A model generated the notes under the pieces. It worked only from the letters and a program-made list of their open reading frames with translations, did not search any database and was not told where the DNA came from. Below are positions 53,423 through 64,000 of a stretch of 64,000 nt of DNA, one piece after another; within the stretch, counting starts at the first letter, position 1, and the number at the start of each line of letters is the position of its first letter. The stretch covers positions 13,158,139 to 13,222,138 of the forward strand of contig JACTAT010000037.1 in assembly GCA_014526335.1 (NCBI GenBank), given 5' to 3'. The translations under genes and the position numbers were made by a program. The DNA comes from Chrysaora quinquecirrha. Its lineage: Eukaryota > Cnidaria > Scyphozoa > Semaeostomeae > Pelagiidae.

Positions 53423-56400
53423 ATGCCGGGCAAAAATATCACTTTTTCGATGCTCTTGTGCGGTATTATTCTACTTGTTTTCAACGGTAAGTAGTCAGTG
53501 GTGTTTTCAGTTCTAATTCCTTGAATTTAGAGCTCCAAGAACAATAGCCATTTTGGCCTTTGCCTAGGTCCTTACTTTTCATCCAAATACTGTACGCTTT
53601 CCCTTTCGTATTTACTCTATTAAGCGCCCACTTACTCTTAGCGCCCTCTTCACGTTGGAATCCAGCGCCCCCTTTAACAAGCGCCGAGCGTATTTGTTAG
53701 AATTAGCAGTTTTCTGTAGAAAATAATAGCGAGGTAGAGGAACATGTTGTTCGAAACTTTTATTTTTCTTTTTCTAAAGAGCATAAGCAGAAGAAGCAAG
53801 TTTATAACTGAAATATCCTCACTATTCCATGGAAAATTTTTGCTTTAAAATCTGTAAAATGGCATAAAGTGACCGCAAGAGCTTTAAGCAGAATTTACAA
53901 AAGACACAGAATTTAAAATTTTCGGGACGGTATGCCCCAATATCCCCCTACAATCTTGGACAAAATAAATTGGAACAGCCTAAATAGTTATGCTATTATC
54001 TATTGATCCCCCCTTCTCCCCCGTTACAATGTTGTTTCGTACAAAAGTTGTCTTGCTCTAGTACCAACATTGTTTTGGGGGTAAAAGGGGGGAGAATTGG
54101 AGTTATGGAAGTAGAAAATCAGTGGAATAGGCCATATTCCTTCGAGAAAATGCCTTGTTCCAAATACTTTGTCCAAGATTGTCTGTATAACCTTTTTTTT
54201 GAGATGACCTTAAATTTTCAAAAAGATGCTGAAAAATATCGATTTCTCATTTAAATTCCCCTTCAATGCTCAAAGAGCATACAGTTTAATGTAAGTCCAG
54301 TGAAAGTCAAAAAATTACACGCCCAGAAGCCACACCCTTAATATTATGAAGCTGTTTCGTTCGACAAAAGGTTTTTCCTAATGCAAACATAGCATAGAGT
54401 TGAGAACGTACGGGTAACCATCGGGTAACCATACGGGTAACCAAGATTCTATATGCTTTTTATATGGATTTAACAAGGGTAACCACGGGTAACCACGGGT
54501 AACCATAATATATAAAGAGTATATCTTATTCTCTTTATATATTATGGTTACCCGTGGTTACCCTTGCTAAATCCATATAAAAAGCATATAGAATCATGGC
54601 TACCCGTATGGTTACCCGATGGTTACCCGTACGTTCTCAACTCTATGCTATGTTTGCATTAAGAAAAACCTTTTGTCGAAAATAACAGCTTCATAATAAT
54701 AAGGGTGTGGCTATAGGGTGTGTCAGTTTTCAATTTTCACTGAGCTTATATGCCCCTTGATCACTGAAGAAGGGTTTAAATGAAAAATCAATAGTTTTGT
54801 AACATCGTTTTGAAAATTTAAACGTACTTTCAAAAATATGTTATACAGACTGTCTGTATAACCTTTTTTGAGATGACCTTAAATTTTCAAAAAGATGCTG
54901 AAAAATGTCGATTTCTCATTTAAATTCCCCTTCAATGCTCAAAGAGCATACAGTTTAATGTAAGTCCAGTGAAAGTCAAAAAATTACAGGCCCAGAAGCC
55001 ACACCCTTAATATTATGAAGCTGTTTCGTTTGACAAAAGGTTTTTCCTAATGCAAACATAGCATAGAGTTGAGAACGTACGGGTAACCATCGGGTAACCA
55101 TACGGGTAACCAAGATTCTATATGCTTTTTATATGGATTTAACAAGGGTAACCACGGGTAACCACGGGTAACCATAATATATAAAGAGTATATCGTATTC
55201 TCTTTATATATTATGGTTACCTGTGGTTACCCTTGCTAAATCCATATATAAAAGCATATAGAATCATGGTTACCCGTATGGTTACCTGATGGTTACCTGC
55301 ACGTTCTCAATTTATGTTATGTTTATTAAGAAAACCTTTGTCGAATAACAGCTTCATAATAATAAGGGTGTGGCTATAGGATGTCAGTTTTCAATTTTCA
55401 CTGAGCTTATTAAACGCTAGCGAATCTATACGCACTACTGTGGTGGATACGCACTACTGTGGTGGGTTATTTTGCGTACTGTGGTGGGGTTTTTTGCGTA
55501 CTGTGGTGGATAAGCACTACTGTGGTGGGTTATTATGCGTACTGTGGTGGGTTATTATGCGTACTGTGGTGGGTTATTATGCGTACTGTGGTGGGGTTTT
55601 TTGCGTACTGTGGTGGATAAGCTCTACTGTGGTGGGTTATTATGCGTACTGTGGTGGGGTTTTTTGCGTACTGTGGTGGATAAGCTCTACTGTGGTGGGT
55701 TATTATGCGTACTGTGGTGGGTTATTATGCGTACTGTGGTGGGGTTTTTTGCGTACTGTGGTGGATAAGCTCTACTGTGGTGGGTTATTATGCGTACTGT
55801 GGTGGGTTATAATGCGTACTGTGGTGGGGTTTTTTGCGTACTGTGGTGGATAAGCGCTACTGTGGTGGGTTATTATGTGTACTGTGGTGGGTTATTATGC
55901 TTACTGTGGTGGGGTTTTTTGCGTACTGTGGTGGATAAGCACTACTGTGGTGGGTTATTATGCGTACTGTGGTGGGGTTTTTTGCGTACTGTGGTGGATA
56001 AGCACTACTGTGGTGGGTTATTATGCTCGATGCGGTGGTATTGTTTGCTGTCTGTGGTCTGTGGTTGATACGCACTATTTGGGTGGTTTATTTGCTTCGT
56101 GTTGTATGAAGCAAAAACTGGTCATTTTTTATCATCACTGGACTTTTGATGAACTGCAAATAGATTTGACCTTTTAGATTCTGTAGGAAATTGATGATAG
56201 TCCTGTGCTAAAATCATATCTCAAAAACATGGAGAAAGTCTGGGTTTTGAGTCTAAATATATTAATTACAGTTACGATTCACTCAGACGTTGCTCTGAAC
56301 TCACAAAACGTTAATTACACGTGCAAGTCACACATGTTACGTATTAACAGTAAAAAACGTAGTGTATTATGATCTCTCAAAGATTGTAAAAAATCTCAGA

Positions 56401-59400
56401 TAAATAGAGAAAGTACTTTCGACGTCGTTTGGGCGTGCCCATATTTTGCAAAACATGTTCTTAATACTTAGTATCTTAGTAATTTCGAGCCTCGCTATTT
56501 CTATAAATTCTTAAGAAAAAGAGTTTATACACTTTTTTTTTATAAGAACAAAGTATATAAGAACATAAGGCTTCAGAGGCTAAAAAGTTAAGAACGTGCT
56601 AAGAACATGCCAAGGCTCTGTGAAGCTAGAAACAAATTAGAATTTACTTTCTTTAGTTGCGCTGTCCTGTTCTCAACTCTAGAAAACAGGTGAACTATCA
56701 ATCATTGTGAATATATGTGATATTTTTTACATGTGCGTCCCTTTTTGTAGCAATTACCCACTAATTTGAAGAAGAACAGCTTTTTAAAAAGCAAGAAAAT
56801 TAAGAACATGTGAAGAACATTTTGAGCCTTCAAATAGGAAAATTAAGAACATTGCATGGCTTTCTTCAATTTCAGTGTTCTTATAAAAAAAACGTGTATT
56901 TGTTGACAAAATACCAAGCCGCTCAACTCAACCTATAAATAAATTACCTAAGATCATTTAGAATTTGACAAGAACCTGTTCATGAATTGAATATTATGAA
57001 AAGATTGAATGGGTTGATTATTGACTAGATTGTCATCCATTTCCTACAGTCGGTCAAATTTTCGAATTTCAAATTTAAAAGGTCAAATCTGTTTGTAGTT
57101 CATCAAAAGTCCAGTGATGATAAAAAATGACTTCATACAACACGAAGCAAATAAACCACCCAAATAGTGCGTATCAACCACAGACCACAGACAGCAAACA
57201 ATACCACCGCATCGAGCATAATAACCCACCACAGTAGTGCTTATCCACCACAGTACGCAAAAAACCCCACCACAGTACGCATAATAACCCACCACAGTAG
57301 TGCTTATCCACCACAGTACGCAAAAAACCCCACCACAACAAGCATAATAACCCACCACAGTACGCATAATAACCCACCACAGTAGCGCTTATCCACCACA
57401 GTACGCAAAAAGCCCACCACAGTACGCATAATAACCCACCACAGTACGCATAATAACCCACCACAGTAGAGCTTATCCACCACAGTACGCAAAAAACCCC
57501 ACCACAGTACGCATAATAACCCACCACAGTACGCATAATAACCCACCACAGTAGAGCTTATCCACCACAGTAACGTCATCAAAGAGCTTTTTTTGCCCTT
57601 TGACTGCAATATCTCTCTACTGCTGCATCCAAGAAGATCGGCAAGTGCAAATATGGATTCTCCTGACTTAGAGCTTTCGAATGATATATAATTGAATTCG
57701 ATTTACTAAACTTTACCCAAATCATGACGTCATCACGGTGACGTCATCACCGTAAAAATTCTCATTTTGGTAAAAAATTTTGCGTGGAAATTGTAGAATA
57801 AGGCGATCGCATCTGTACTTGCTTGTATTTAAACAACTTTTACGTTGCCATAGCCATTTTTATAATGATATGCTGGCGTTGGTATGTTTATTTGCACCGT
57901 TTGTGTCTTACTTTGCAACTGATATCTTAATTAGATAAAATACGAGAAATGGGAATATTTACACTCTTCAAGCAATCATTTAAGCCACATTTAGGTCTCA
58001 CATAGTTGGAAAATGTGTCAAGCAAATTTACCACACCGACCCAAGCGAAAAACCCATTACAGTAATGCGCATCCATCATCCACGGAAATTTTTTTTTGAA
58101 TGTGATCAAGTACATATACTATGACTTTTTTCTACTGTTTATGTTGATATGTACAGGTTCCACGCAAATTTTTTTACCAAAATAAAAATTTTTTACGACG
58201 ATGACGTCATCGTGATGTTGTCATGATTTGGGTAAAGTTTAGTAAATCGAACTCAATTATATATCATGCGAACGCTTCAAGTCAGAAGAATCCATATTTG
58301 CACTTGCTGACCTTCTTGGATGCACTAGTAGAGAGATATTGCAGTCAAAAGGCAAAAAAGGCTCTTTGATGACGTCATCGTAAAGTCCAATTTCCGGTCA
58401 AAATTTCACAGGGCCCATCTCGGATTTGGAATCAGCGCTATCGATTTACCCAGGATGTGTAATAAGATTTAAAGTTAGGTTGAAAGTCAGATTGTTATGG
58501 AAAATTCCCTGTCTACAAATAAAAGCCCTTGTGATATCGGTAGAATTTAATTGAAAAGTATTAAAATATTTTCTAGTGTAAAATTGTCTAGACTCTGCAT
58601 TTTGTGATTAAGTTCATTTTTTGCTAGGGTGCTTCGCAAAAGAAATATTTATTTCACCTCGTGGTATGAACACAAGGCATTGTGGGACCCGAACGAACCC
58701 CTGCAAGACAATTGACTATGTCATCATAGAAAACGTGGACCACACATACGATATACAAAATACATCGTATGTAATCAAGACAGGTGACGTCATCAAACTG
58801 GATGGAAGTGCTGGAGATGTAAACATAACGTCTACAGTGCCCTATCTGTTTTGGCAGTCCTATTGGTCAAAATTCATACTAACATTCACGTCATATAAGG
58901 GAAGAGCGACGATTCGTGGTCTTAGGAAATCACCAAACAAACCAATTTACCCCTTCTTTCAGTTCAGCGTACCTGATTTTAAATATATATTCAGAAATTT
59001 GAGATTCGTTGGCCTAAAGTTGGTAGAGATGACTTTAGGCAGAAACAAATTTCACCCGGGTCAGAGGCCACCTGAACTGCATGTTGAAGACTGTGTGATT
59101 GATAATGAAGAGATTGATGCAGTAGCTTCACGTAATGGAGACCTCCACCAGCTGATACTTTTAAACCCAGTGGGTTCGACTGTTCGGATAAAAAATCTCT
59201 TGGTTAAAGGGAATGGGCTTTTTGGGTTAATAGCCCACAGCAGTTTTGCTAGCCGATACCCGTACTGTCCAGACAGATTAGATATCCATATGAAAAATGT
59301 TACGTTGTATGATTCTAAGTATGCTATACATATTGTACAACCCCACTGCAAAGACTCCCATTTCTGGCCGCAATTTCGGAATGAGATTGTAATCAAAAGC

Positions 59401-62042
59401 AGTAAGTTTATGGCAAAAAGAAAGCTGCCGAACACTTCCCCGCAAGTAGTAATAGCACTTCCTGCAAAGCTTACACGCCGCACAGATCTATATGGAACTC
59501 TGTACATAGAATCAAGCACATTTCAAGACTTGTATTCTACTTCGGGCGCTAGTGCTGTCAATGTTTTTGGCCCTCTGAGAGTGAAAGTTAATGCCTCGAA
59601 ATTGGAAAGAAATACAGGTTACTGGGGAGGTGCAATTTCTTTGACAGTGCGGCAAGTAGTGATAAACCATTGCACATTCATCGAAAACGTTGCATTGATG
59701 AAGAGCACATGTGGTGACCTTTCATATTCGGGTGCTGGTGGTGCGATACTCGTAGTAGGAGCTAGTGCACTCTTGATTAGCAACAGCATATTTAAAGACA
59801 ACATTGCTAACTGCTTTGGCGATTCCTTATATGCAGCACATTGCAAAAGTTTTAATGTGTCTAATGTGCATATCATACAAACAGAAGGCACATCACACTC
59901 CATATGGCATTCACACGGTCAAAAGTTGCTTTTGAGTCGTCTTAAGATGGATTTAATAAGCAGCAAAATAAGAACCTCTTCGCTGTTTTATGCAAGATAT
60001 GATCTTATTTCCACCCAGCTACCAACTTCAACTTTCAATTGTCCGTATGGTTTGAACATAAGTTTTGAGAATACTAATGTTGCTAGCATGGTTATGAATA
60101 CCACAAAAAAGGTATTAACCGTCAGCTGTATGGAATGCCCTGACAAATCCTACAGCATTGATCAGGCATACGCTAACATTACGAATCTTAGAGACAATAA
60201 CAACGAAATCCACCATGTAAAGTGTCAACCATGCCCGTTCGGAGGCGTCTGTGACAAGAATATTGTGCCAAAACGAAATTTCTGGGGATACAGACAAGGA
60301 GGTCTAGCTCATATCATCAGTTGCCCCCCTGGATACTGCTGCCAAAATGAAGATGAATGCAATAAACTTTATGCTTGTCACGGGAATAGACGGGGGACAT
60401 TGTGTGGTCAATGTAAGTCTGGTTATGCACAAAGTATAATAACTAATGAATGTATTAGCAACAAGAAATGCAACAGCATGAAATTCTGGGCACTTTACAT
60501 AACACTAGCTGTTCTTTATGTGGTCTTACTTGGATTCACACAAGATATCGTCAAGTTTCTATTTCGTATTTTGGCTTCCGAATTACTGGCGAAATGGTTC
60601 AAAATGGCGTCATGTTTATTTAACTTCTCCAACAGAAGAAACACAAAACACGAAGACAACAATTTTTTAGTGAATGATGATAAAATTGAATTAAACAATG
60701 ATCATCATAGCTCATCAAATGATATAAGAATTCAGAATATCAACAACAGCGGGCAAAAAGAAAACTCTAATAACTCTATGTCTGGGGGTTTGATGAAAAT
60801 AATCTTTTTCTATTACCAAATGAACGCATTGCTCATTGTTTACAAGTCACGAACACATTTGAATTTTCTGCACCATCTTCATCAAATGCTTTAAACATTT
60901 TCAACTTAGAGCCAAACAACTCAGAACTTGCAAGTTTCGGATGTGCCATTGCTAATTCGTCAACATTACACAAAAGAATACTGAAGTCGTTTTTCCCTAT
61001 GGTAATGCTTTGTGTTGCTGCTATTCTATTTGCAGTATGCACCATTACCAGATATTTCATGAAACGGTATTCATTTGTGAAGAATATCAAATCGTTAAGT
61101 GACCGTCTTCTGATTACAATACTTCAAATCATACTTCTTGGATATTCGACAATGACATCTCATGTATTCTCACTGGTTACATGTATATCCCTTGCAGATG
61201 GGAAGAAGATATTATTCATTGATGGAAGCATCAATTGTTATCAATCTTGGCAATATGCTGCATTGGCATTTGTCTTTGCATGGACATTACCTCTTGTTTA
61301 CGCATTGTATGCTGCTCCTAAATACCTGGAACGAAATGCTTTATCCATACAAGGATTTTATCTGGCATTGGCATTCCCTTTGGTTTTCCTCGTTTATTCA
61401 ATATTCAAGAAATTCACTTTGAAACCAGAAGCTGATTCGAATCCTGAAGAGCAAGGTTCTGATGAATATTTTCCTTGGGATGCTTTGCTTCCAGAATCGA
61501 CCAACAGACCGAATGTAACCGAAGATACCGCGAAGAAATTAAAGCACAAATTGATTCATGTTTTGTGTGGTTCTTTCAGGTCAAATGGTAAGAACACAAG
61601 AGGAATCACATGGGAGCCAGCATTAATTTTTCAAAGGTTACTTCTTCTTTCTTGCCACGCATTTGTAATAAATCCTGTTCTTAAAGCCATGCTGATGCTT
61701 TTTTTGACCGTGCTTATTGCATATCTGAACATTGCTGTTCAGCCATATCAGTGCAAGCTTTTGAATATCATCAACATGATTTTCATATTGTTCTTATGTG
61801 TGAGTGGAATCATTAATTCCTTGCATGCTTATGTTTACGTTGGAGGGACAGAGATGTATGGACCTCTTTTAGACATCGTAACGGCATGTGATTATATAAA
61901 TTTGATTGCTATGCTAGTTTTTCCAGCAATTGCTTGCACAGCGTTAGTTATAATGCTTCTTGCTAAATTGATTGAGGTAATGTGTAAAGCCGTAATGTGT
62001 TTGAAAGGATGGTGCTACCGACATTGTCGTTCTGGTCCGTAA
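53423..62042 (+). CDS. Secreted-type beta-helix / Cys-rich / multi-pass membrane protein (2 exons, frameshift)
   Basis: Exon 1, 53423-53486, encodes a signal peptide (MPGKNITFSMLLCGIILLVF) and ends in phase 1 before gtaag. Exon 2 starts at 58628 after tttttgctag and fits that phase. The ectodomain begins KEIFISPRGMNTRHCGTRTN PC-KTI, a parallel beta-helix opening, with repeated I-x-N-x-x-F/V rungs to about residue 500. A Cys-rich region follows (CMECPDKSY; CQPCPFGGVC; CPPGYCC; GTLCGQCKSGYA), then a helix at about 639-660 and at least seven more hydrophobic segments to 62042. The frame shifts between about 60822 and 60848, from the first frame to the one carrying FEFSAPSSSNALNIFNLEPN. The rest is intact, so this is a recent lesion or a base-call error. 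I read it as a receptor-like surface protein; function unknown. Confidence 0.8.
53490..54179. other. Start of the 5.1 kb intron, no gene
   Basis: Contains sequence related to 7560-8080 (ATCTTGGACAAAATAAATTG; CCCCCTTCTCCCCCGTTACAA). No exon is recognised. Confidence 0.4.
54180..55410 (+). repeat. Tandem duplication (671-bp period), each unit with a 0.39-kb GGGTAACC palindrome
   Basis: TGTCTGTATAACCTTTTTT begins at 54180 and again at 54851. Each unit holds an almost perfect palindrome (54325-54712 and about 54995-55370) centred on TATAAAGAGTATATC. Arms include CGGGTAACCATCGGGTAACC, CACGGGTAACCACGGGTAAC and a GAGTTGAGAACGTACGGGTA block. The second copy is slightly decayed on its right arm. Confidence 0.85.
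55415..56180 (+). repeat. Mobile minisatellite element, copy 2 (plus orientation)
   Basis: From CTAGCGAATCTATACGCACT the array of TGCGTACTGTGGTGG / GTTATTATGCG / GATAAGC(A/T)CTACTGTGG units runs to about 56045, then the shared unique flank (GGTTTATTTGCTTCGTGTTG, CTGGTCATTTTTTATC) to 56180. ORFs through it are repeat artefacts. Confidence 0.85.
56530..56896. mobile_element. TA-flanked MITE, GTTCTTA subfamily, at the centre of the minisatellite palindrome
   Basis: TA-CACTTTTTTTTTATAAGAAC to GTTCTTATAAAAAAAACGTG-TA. TAAGAACAT words recur; closely related to 1958-2309 in inverted orientation (shared GAGCCTTCAAAT block). It lies between the two inverted minisatellite copies. Confidence 0.78.
57068..57572 (-). 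repeat. Mobile minisatellite element, copy 3 (minus orientation)
   Basis: Reverse complement of copy 2: unique flank 57068-57160, then the array to about 57570. With copy 2 it forms a palindrome with about 0.9 kb between the arms. Its outer edge is cut by the inverted-repeat element starting at 57572. Confidence 0.85.
57572..58383. mobile_element. Inverted-repeat MITE with TGACGTCATC arms
   Basis: ACGTCATCAAAGAGC at the left and GCTCTTTGATGACGTCATCG at the right begin arms of about 230 bp (57572-57800 and 58150-58383), sharing AGTGCAAATATGGATTCT and CAAATCATGACGTCATCA-type blocks. The loop is about 350 bp and has no ORF of note. It lies in the beta-helix gene intron, about 240 bp before exon 2. 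Confidence 0.8.
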
Positions 62043-63048
62043 ATGAGCTCCAAATCCGGTTCGTCTATCTTGCCTCAATACAGTACCATGCAGTAAAACT
62101 TCCACGCTCCTACGCAGTGTCCTCAATAGTCCAATTTATCACAGTAGCATTCCAAGTGTGTATTTTGAATTTCAACAAAATGTGAGCAATATACTAAACT
62201 ATCCAATCATCATCATTACCCAAAACTGTCCGTTCTCATTCAAAGGCAAATCTGCACCCCGAAACTCTCGAATGGACGTAACCGTACGTAAAGGTTTCTG
62301 AGCAAAACCCTGGGCAGTTTAGAAATTAGAGTATAGCCTCATGTTGTTTGCCCGGGGGCCCTATGATGAGTTTGGGTACTAGGAAGTGCCACCCGGAACG
62401 GTATTGATTTTCACGATTTTGGTATAAGGACTATAAACTAGATAGGTGTCATTTTATATCTTAATTTTGGCGAATTTGTCACTTAAAGTTGATTGTGTTA
62501 TTACTGTCGTCCGAAAACTAGCGAACTGACCGATTTCATTATGGAGGGTGGCCCTTCAGCAGAAGCTGTTTTTCAAGAGGCCCTCCAATAGATACTACAA
62601 ATTAAAAGTAAGTTTATAAAAATAGTTTTCTTAAGACTACATAGGGAGGAGATTCCTGCCTTGATTCGGCTGAGAGGCTTTTCTGCAGCTTTTCATACGA
62701 GAAACCGAGAGAAACACCTCTGGCCAATTGCTGACCTTCTCTTTGGCAGCCTCAAGTCGATCCTCGTATTACGAAGGCTATACGATGAGCACTGTGAATT
62801 ATGACTATAAGCTAGATAGATGTCATTTTACATATGTGTTTTATTTTGGCCGAATTTGTTCACTTGAAGTTGATTGTGTTATAACTCTTATAGTAGTCTT
62901 CCCCGACATTGTTGTTTGGCAGATGTCCTCGTATTATGCAACTGTCCTCAATGTTTCGAAATGGAAACGCTAAACTCGATGCCCTATTTCTACCATACGA
63001 CTCCTGCCCTAAAAATATCCTAGTTGCGCGCCTGAGAGACGATTACAG
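62043..63048. other. 3' flank of beta-helix gene, no gene recognised
   Basis: Contains a direct repeat of about 100 bp (62442-62515 and 62799-62885, TAAACTAGATAG-GTGTCATTTTA type). Short ORFs have no recognised motif. Confidence 0.4.
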
Positions 63049-63110
63049 ATTTCAATGATGAAGATGATGATGTTGTATTTGTCAAAGCTTTGGATGAATT
63101 TTACAAGTAA
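63049..63110 (+). CDS. Possible acidic terminal exon of an unidentified gene
   Basis: After a GATTACAG acceptor the frame reads FNDEDDDVVFVKALDEFYK and a TAA stop, overlapped by AATAAA, with a second AATAAA near 63211. The acidic, end-of-protein character and poly(A) signals suggest a last exon on the plus strand. No upstream exon in matching phase was recognised, so this is tentative. Confidence 0.3.
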
Positions 63111-63659
63111 ATAAATAGTATTGAGAAAAAGAAAGAGACAATTTTGATAATCAGACATTCATTTAATTAATATTGTAGTTTTTTCCCATAGTATTCCTCG
63201 TTTAATTCTAATAAAGTATATTTACAGTCTATGCAATTTGTATTTTTTTCTTTTCCAAAATTGATTTTCTTAATTGCTCGTTTACAGGATAAATCCAGCT
63301 ACTTTTCTTACGCTTATAAGTGCAAAAATTTTGTGCAAGTGCATTGTATGCTTCTCGTAGTGGTGCAAAATTGTTACATAAAAAAAGTGCTCTAAAATTA
63401 AACTAGTTAAAAAATTGGCTCGTTTGATCATTATCAAATCTCTTTGACAATGATCAGACTTTATGCCGAAAACAAAACATAAACATTCTTTAATGAATTG
63501 GTGCAATAATGTACGTTTAAATGTATGAGAACCAAATAAAAATGCAATGTGCCAAATCAAAAATACATTAAAAGGGTGATATTCACATTTACTAATTATT
63601 GATGTGTTACTATTAAAAATAAAAGAAAAATTATTATTGGTCATTAAATTAATCAGAAA

Positions 63660-63880
63660 ACATTCTACACATTTTTCATCGGTTTTGTCGTTATCTTCGC
63701 ACCAGGCGAAATATTTTTTAGACTGGCAAACACAACAGATACCTCCATCGAAACGAGGTCTGTTGTGTTTTTTGTCATGTCTGTCTATCACTACCTTGAA
63801 ATCGTTTATGTGTCTAAATATGTCGCTGTAAGTGCATAACCGTGCAAAATCATAATAGTGCTGTTCTTGATTCCTAAAAA
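63660..63880 (-). CDS. Possible Cys-rich exon, minus strand
   Basis: Following a CTTGCACGTTTTTAG acceptor-like sequence (about 63880) the minus strand reads FARLCTYSDIFRHINDF and later FDGGICCVCQSKKYFAWCED and EKCVECF, a cluster of Cys with C-x-C and C-x-x-C spacing. A further piece at the window edge (63941-64000) reads RYLAFCECIEGG. It could be part of a gene extending beyond the window, or a chance ORF (the open frame runs on to 63282 with poor composition). Confidence 0.25.
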
Positions 63881-64000
63881 CGTGCAAGAGTACAAGTGCA
63901 TAAATGTATAGTATCGTGAAAATTAGAATTAATATTTACATTAAAAAGTTGTCCTCCTTCGATGCATTCACAAAATGCTAAATATCTTTCCTTCAATCTG

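Noticed and set aside
54390..54500. GGGTAACC arrays as interstitial telomere
   Set aside because: The units are not TTAGGG and they occur symmetrically within a palindrome.
55440..56068. Long ORFs rich in YYAYCGG and CVLWW words (also 57083-57609 and 4419-4766)
   Set aside because: They are the minisatellite read in frame. The same protein-like string appears in several frames and on inverted copies, with no start context or homologue.

Overview
This window is invertebrate nuclear DNA: AT-rich, intron-rich and crowded with short DNA transposons. The gene content (a mitochondrial NFU1 gene, a long secreted protein of single-exon EGF domains, a beta-helix/multi-pass receptor-like gene) fits an early-branching animal. 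My best guess is a cnidarian, probably an anthozoan such as a stony coral. That placement is inference from gene style; no rRNA or mitochondrial marker is present.

Layout. 0-15 kb: two related genes point away from each other (gene A on the minus strand, 42-3284; gene B on the plus strand, 13676-15029). Each encodes a strongly acidic segment followed by a 38-39 residue Arg/Lys-rich tail ending in RRRRW, split over the same phase-1 exon boundaries. Gene A has a clear signal peptide exon; I could not find one for gene B. A decayed PIF/Harbinger transposon (about 8.25-12.78 kb), with further elements nested in it, lies between them. 16.9-17.8 kb: a single-exon multi-pass membrane protein, TspO/MBR-like. 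22.4-36.6 kb: a minus-strand secreted gene with an acidic N-terminal exon carrying an SGSG glycosaminoglycan-type site, twelve one-exon EGF domains and a papilin-type GCCPDG module; its 3' end was not found. 38.5-46.9 kb: complete NFU1 (nine coding exons, 277 codons). 52.2-52.4 kb: the first exon of an XPG/EXO1-type nuclease, cut off by a nested transposon. 53.4-62.0 kb: a signal-peptide exon spliced over a 5.1 kb intron to a large beta-helix plus multi-pass membrane protein, with an apparent frameshift near 60.84 kb. 62-64 kb: only weak exon candidates.

The rest is mostly mobile DNA. The dominant group is about fifteen MITEs of about 0.35-0.4 kb flanked by TA, sharing a CAC...TTTTTTTATAAG terminus. 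In each subfamily the word that follows this terminus recurs several times inside the element. Other elements are a pogo-like MITE with an amplified 17-bp unit, a Tc1-like foldback element, tRNA-like SINEs, a mobile minisatellite in three copies, a tandemly duplicated GGGTAACC palindrome and a perfect 77-bp hairpin. All exon boundaries were read by eye from splice signals, reading phase and family resemblance.
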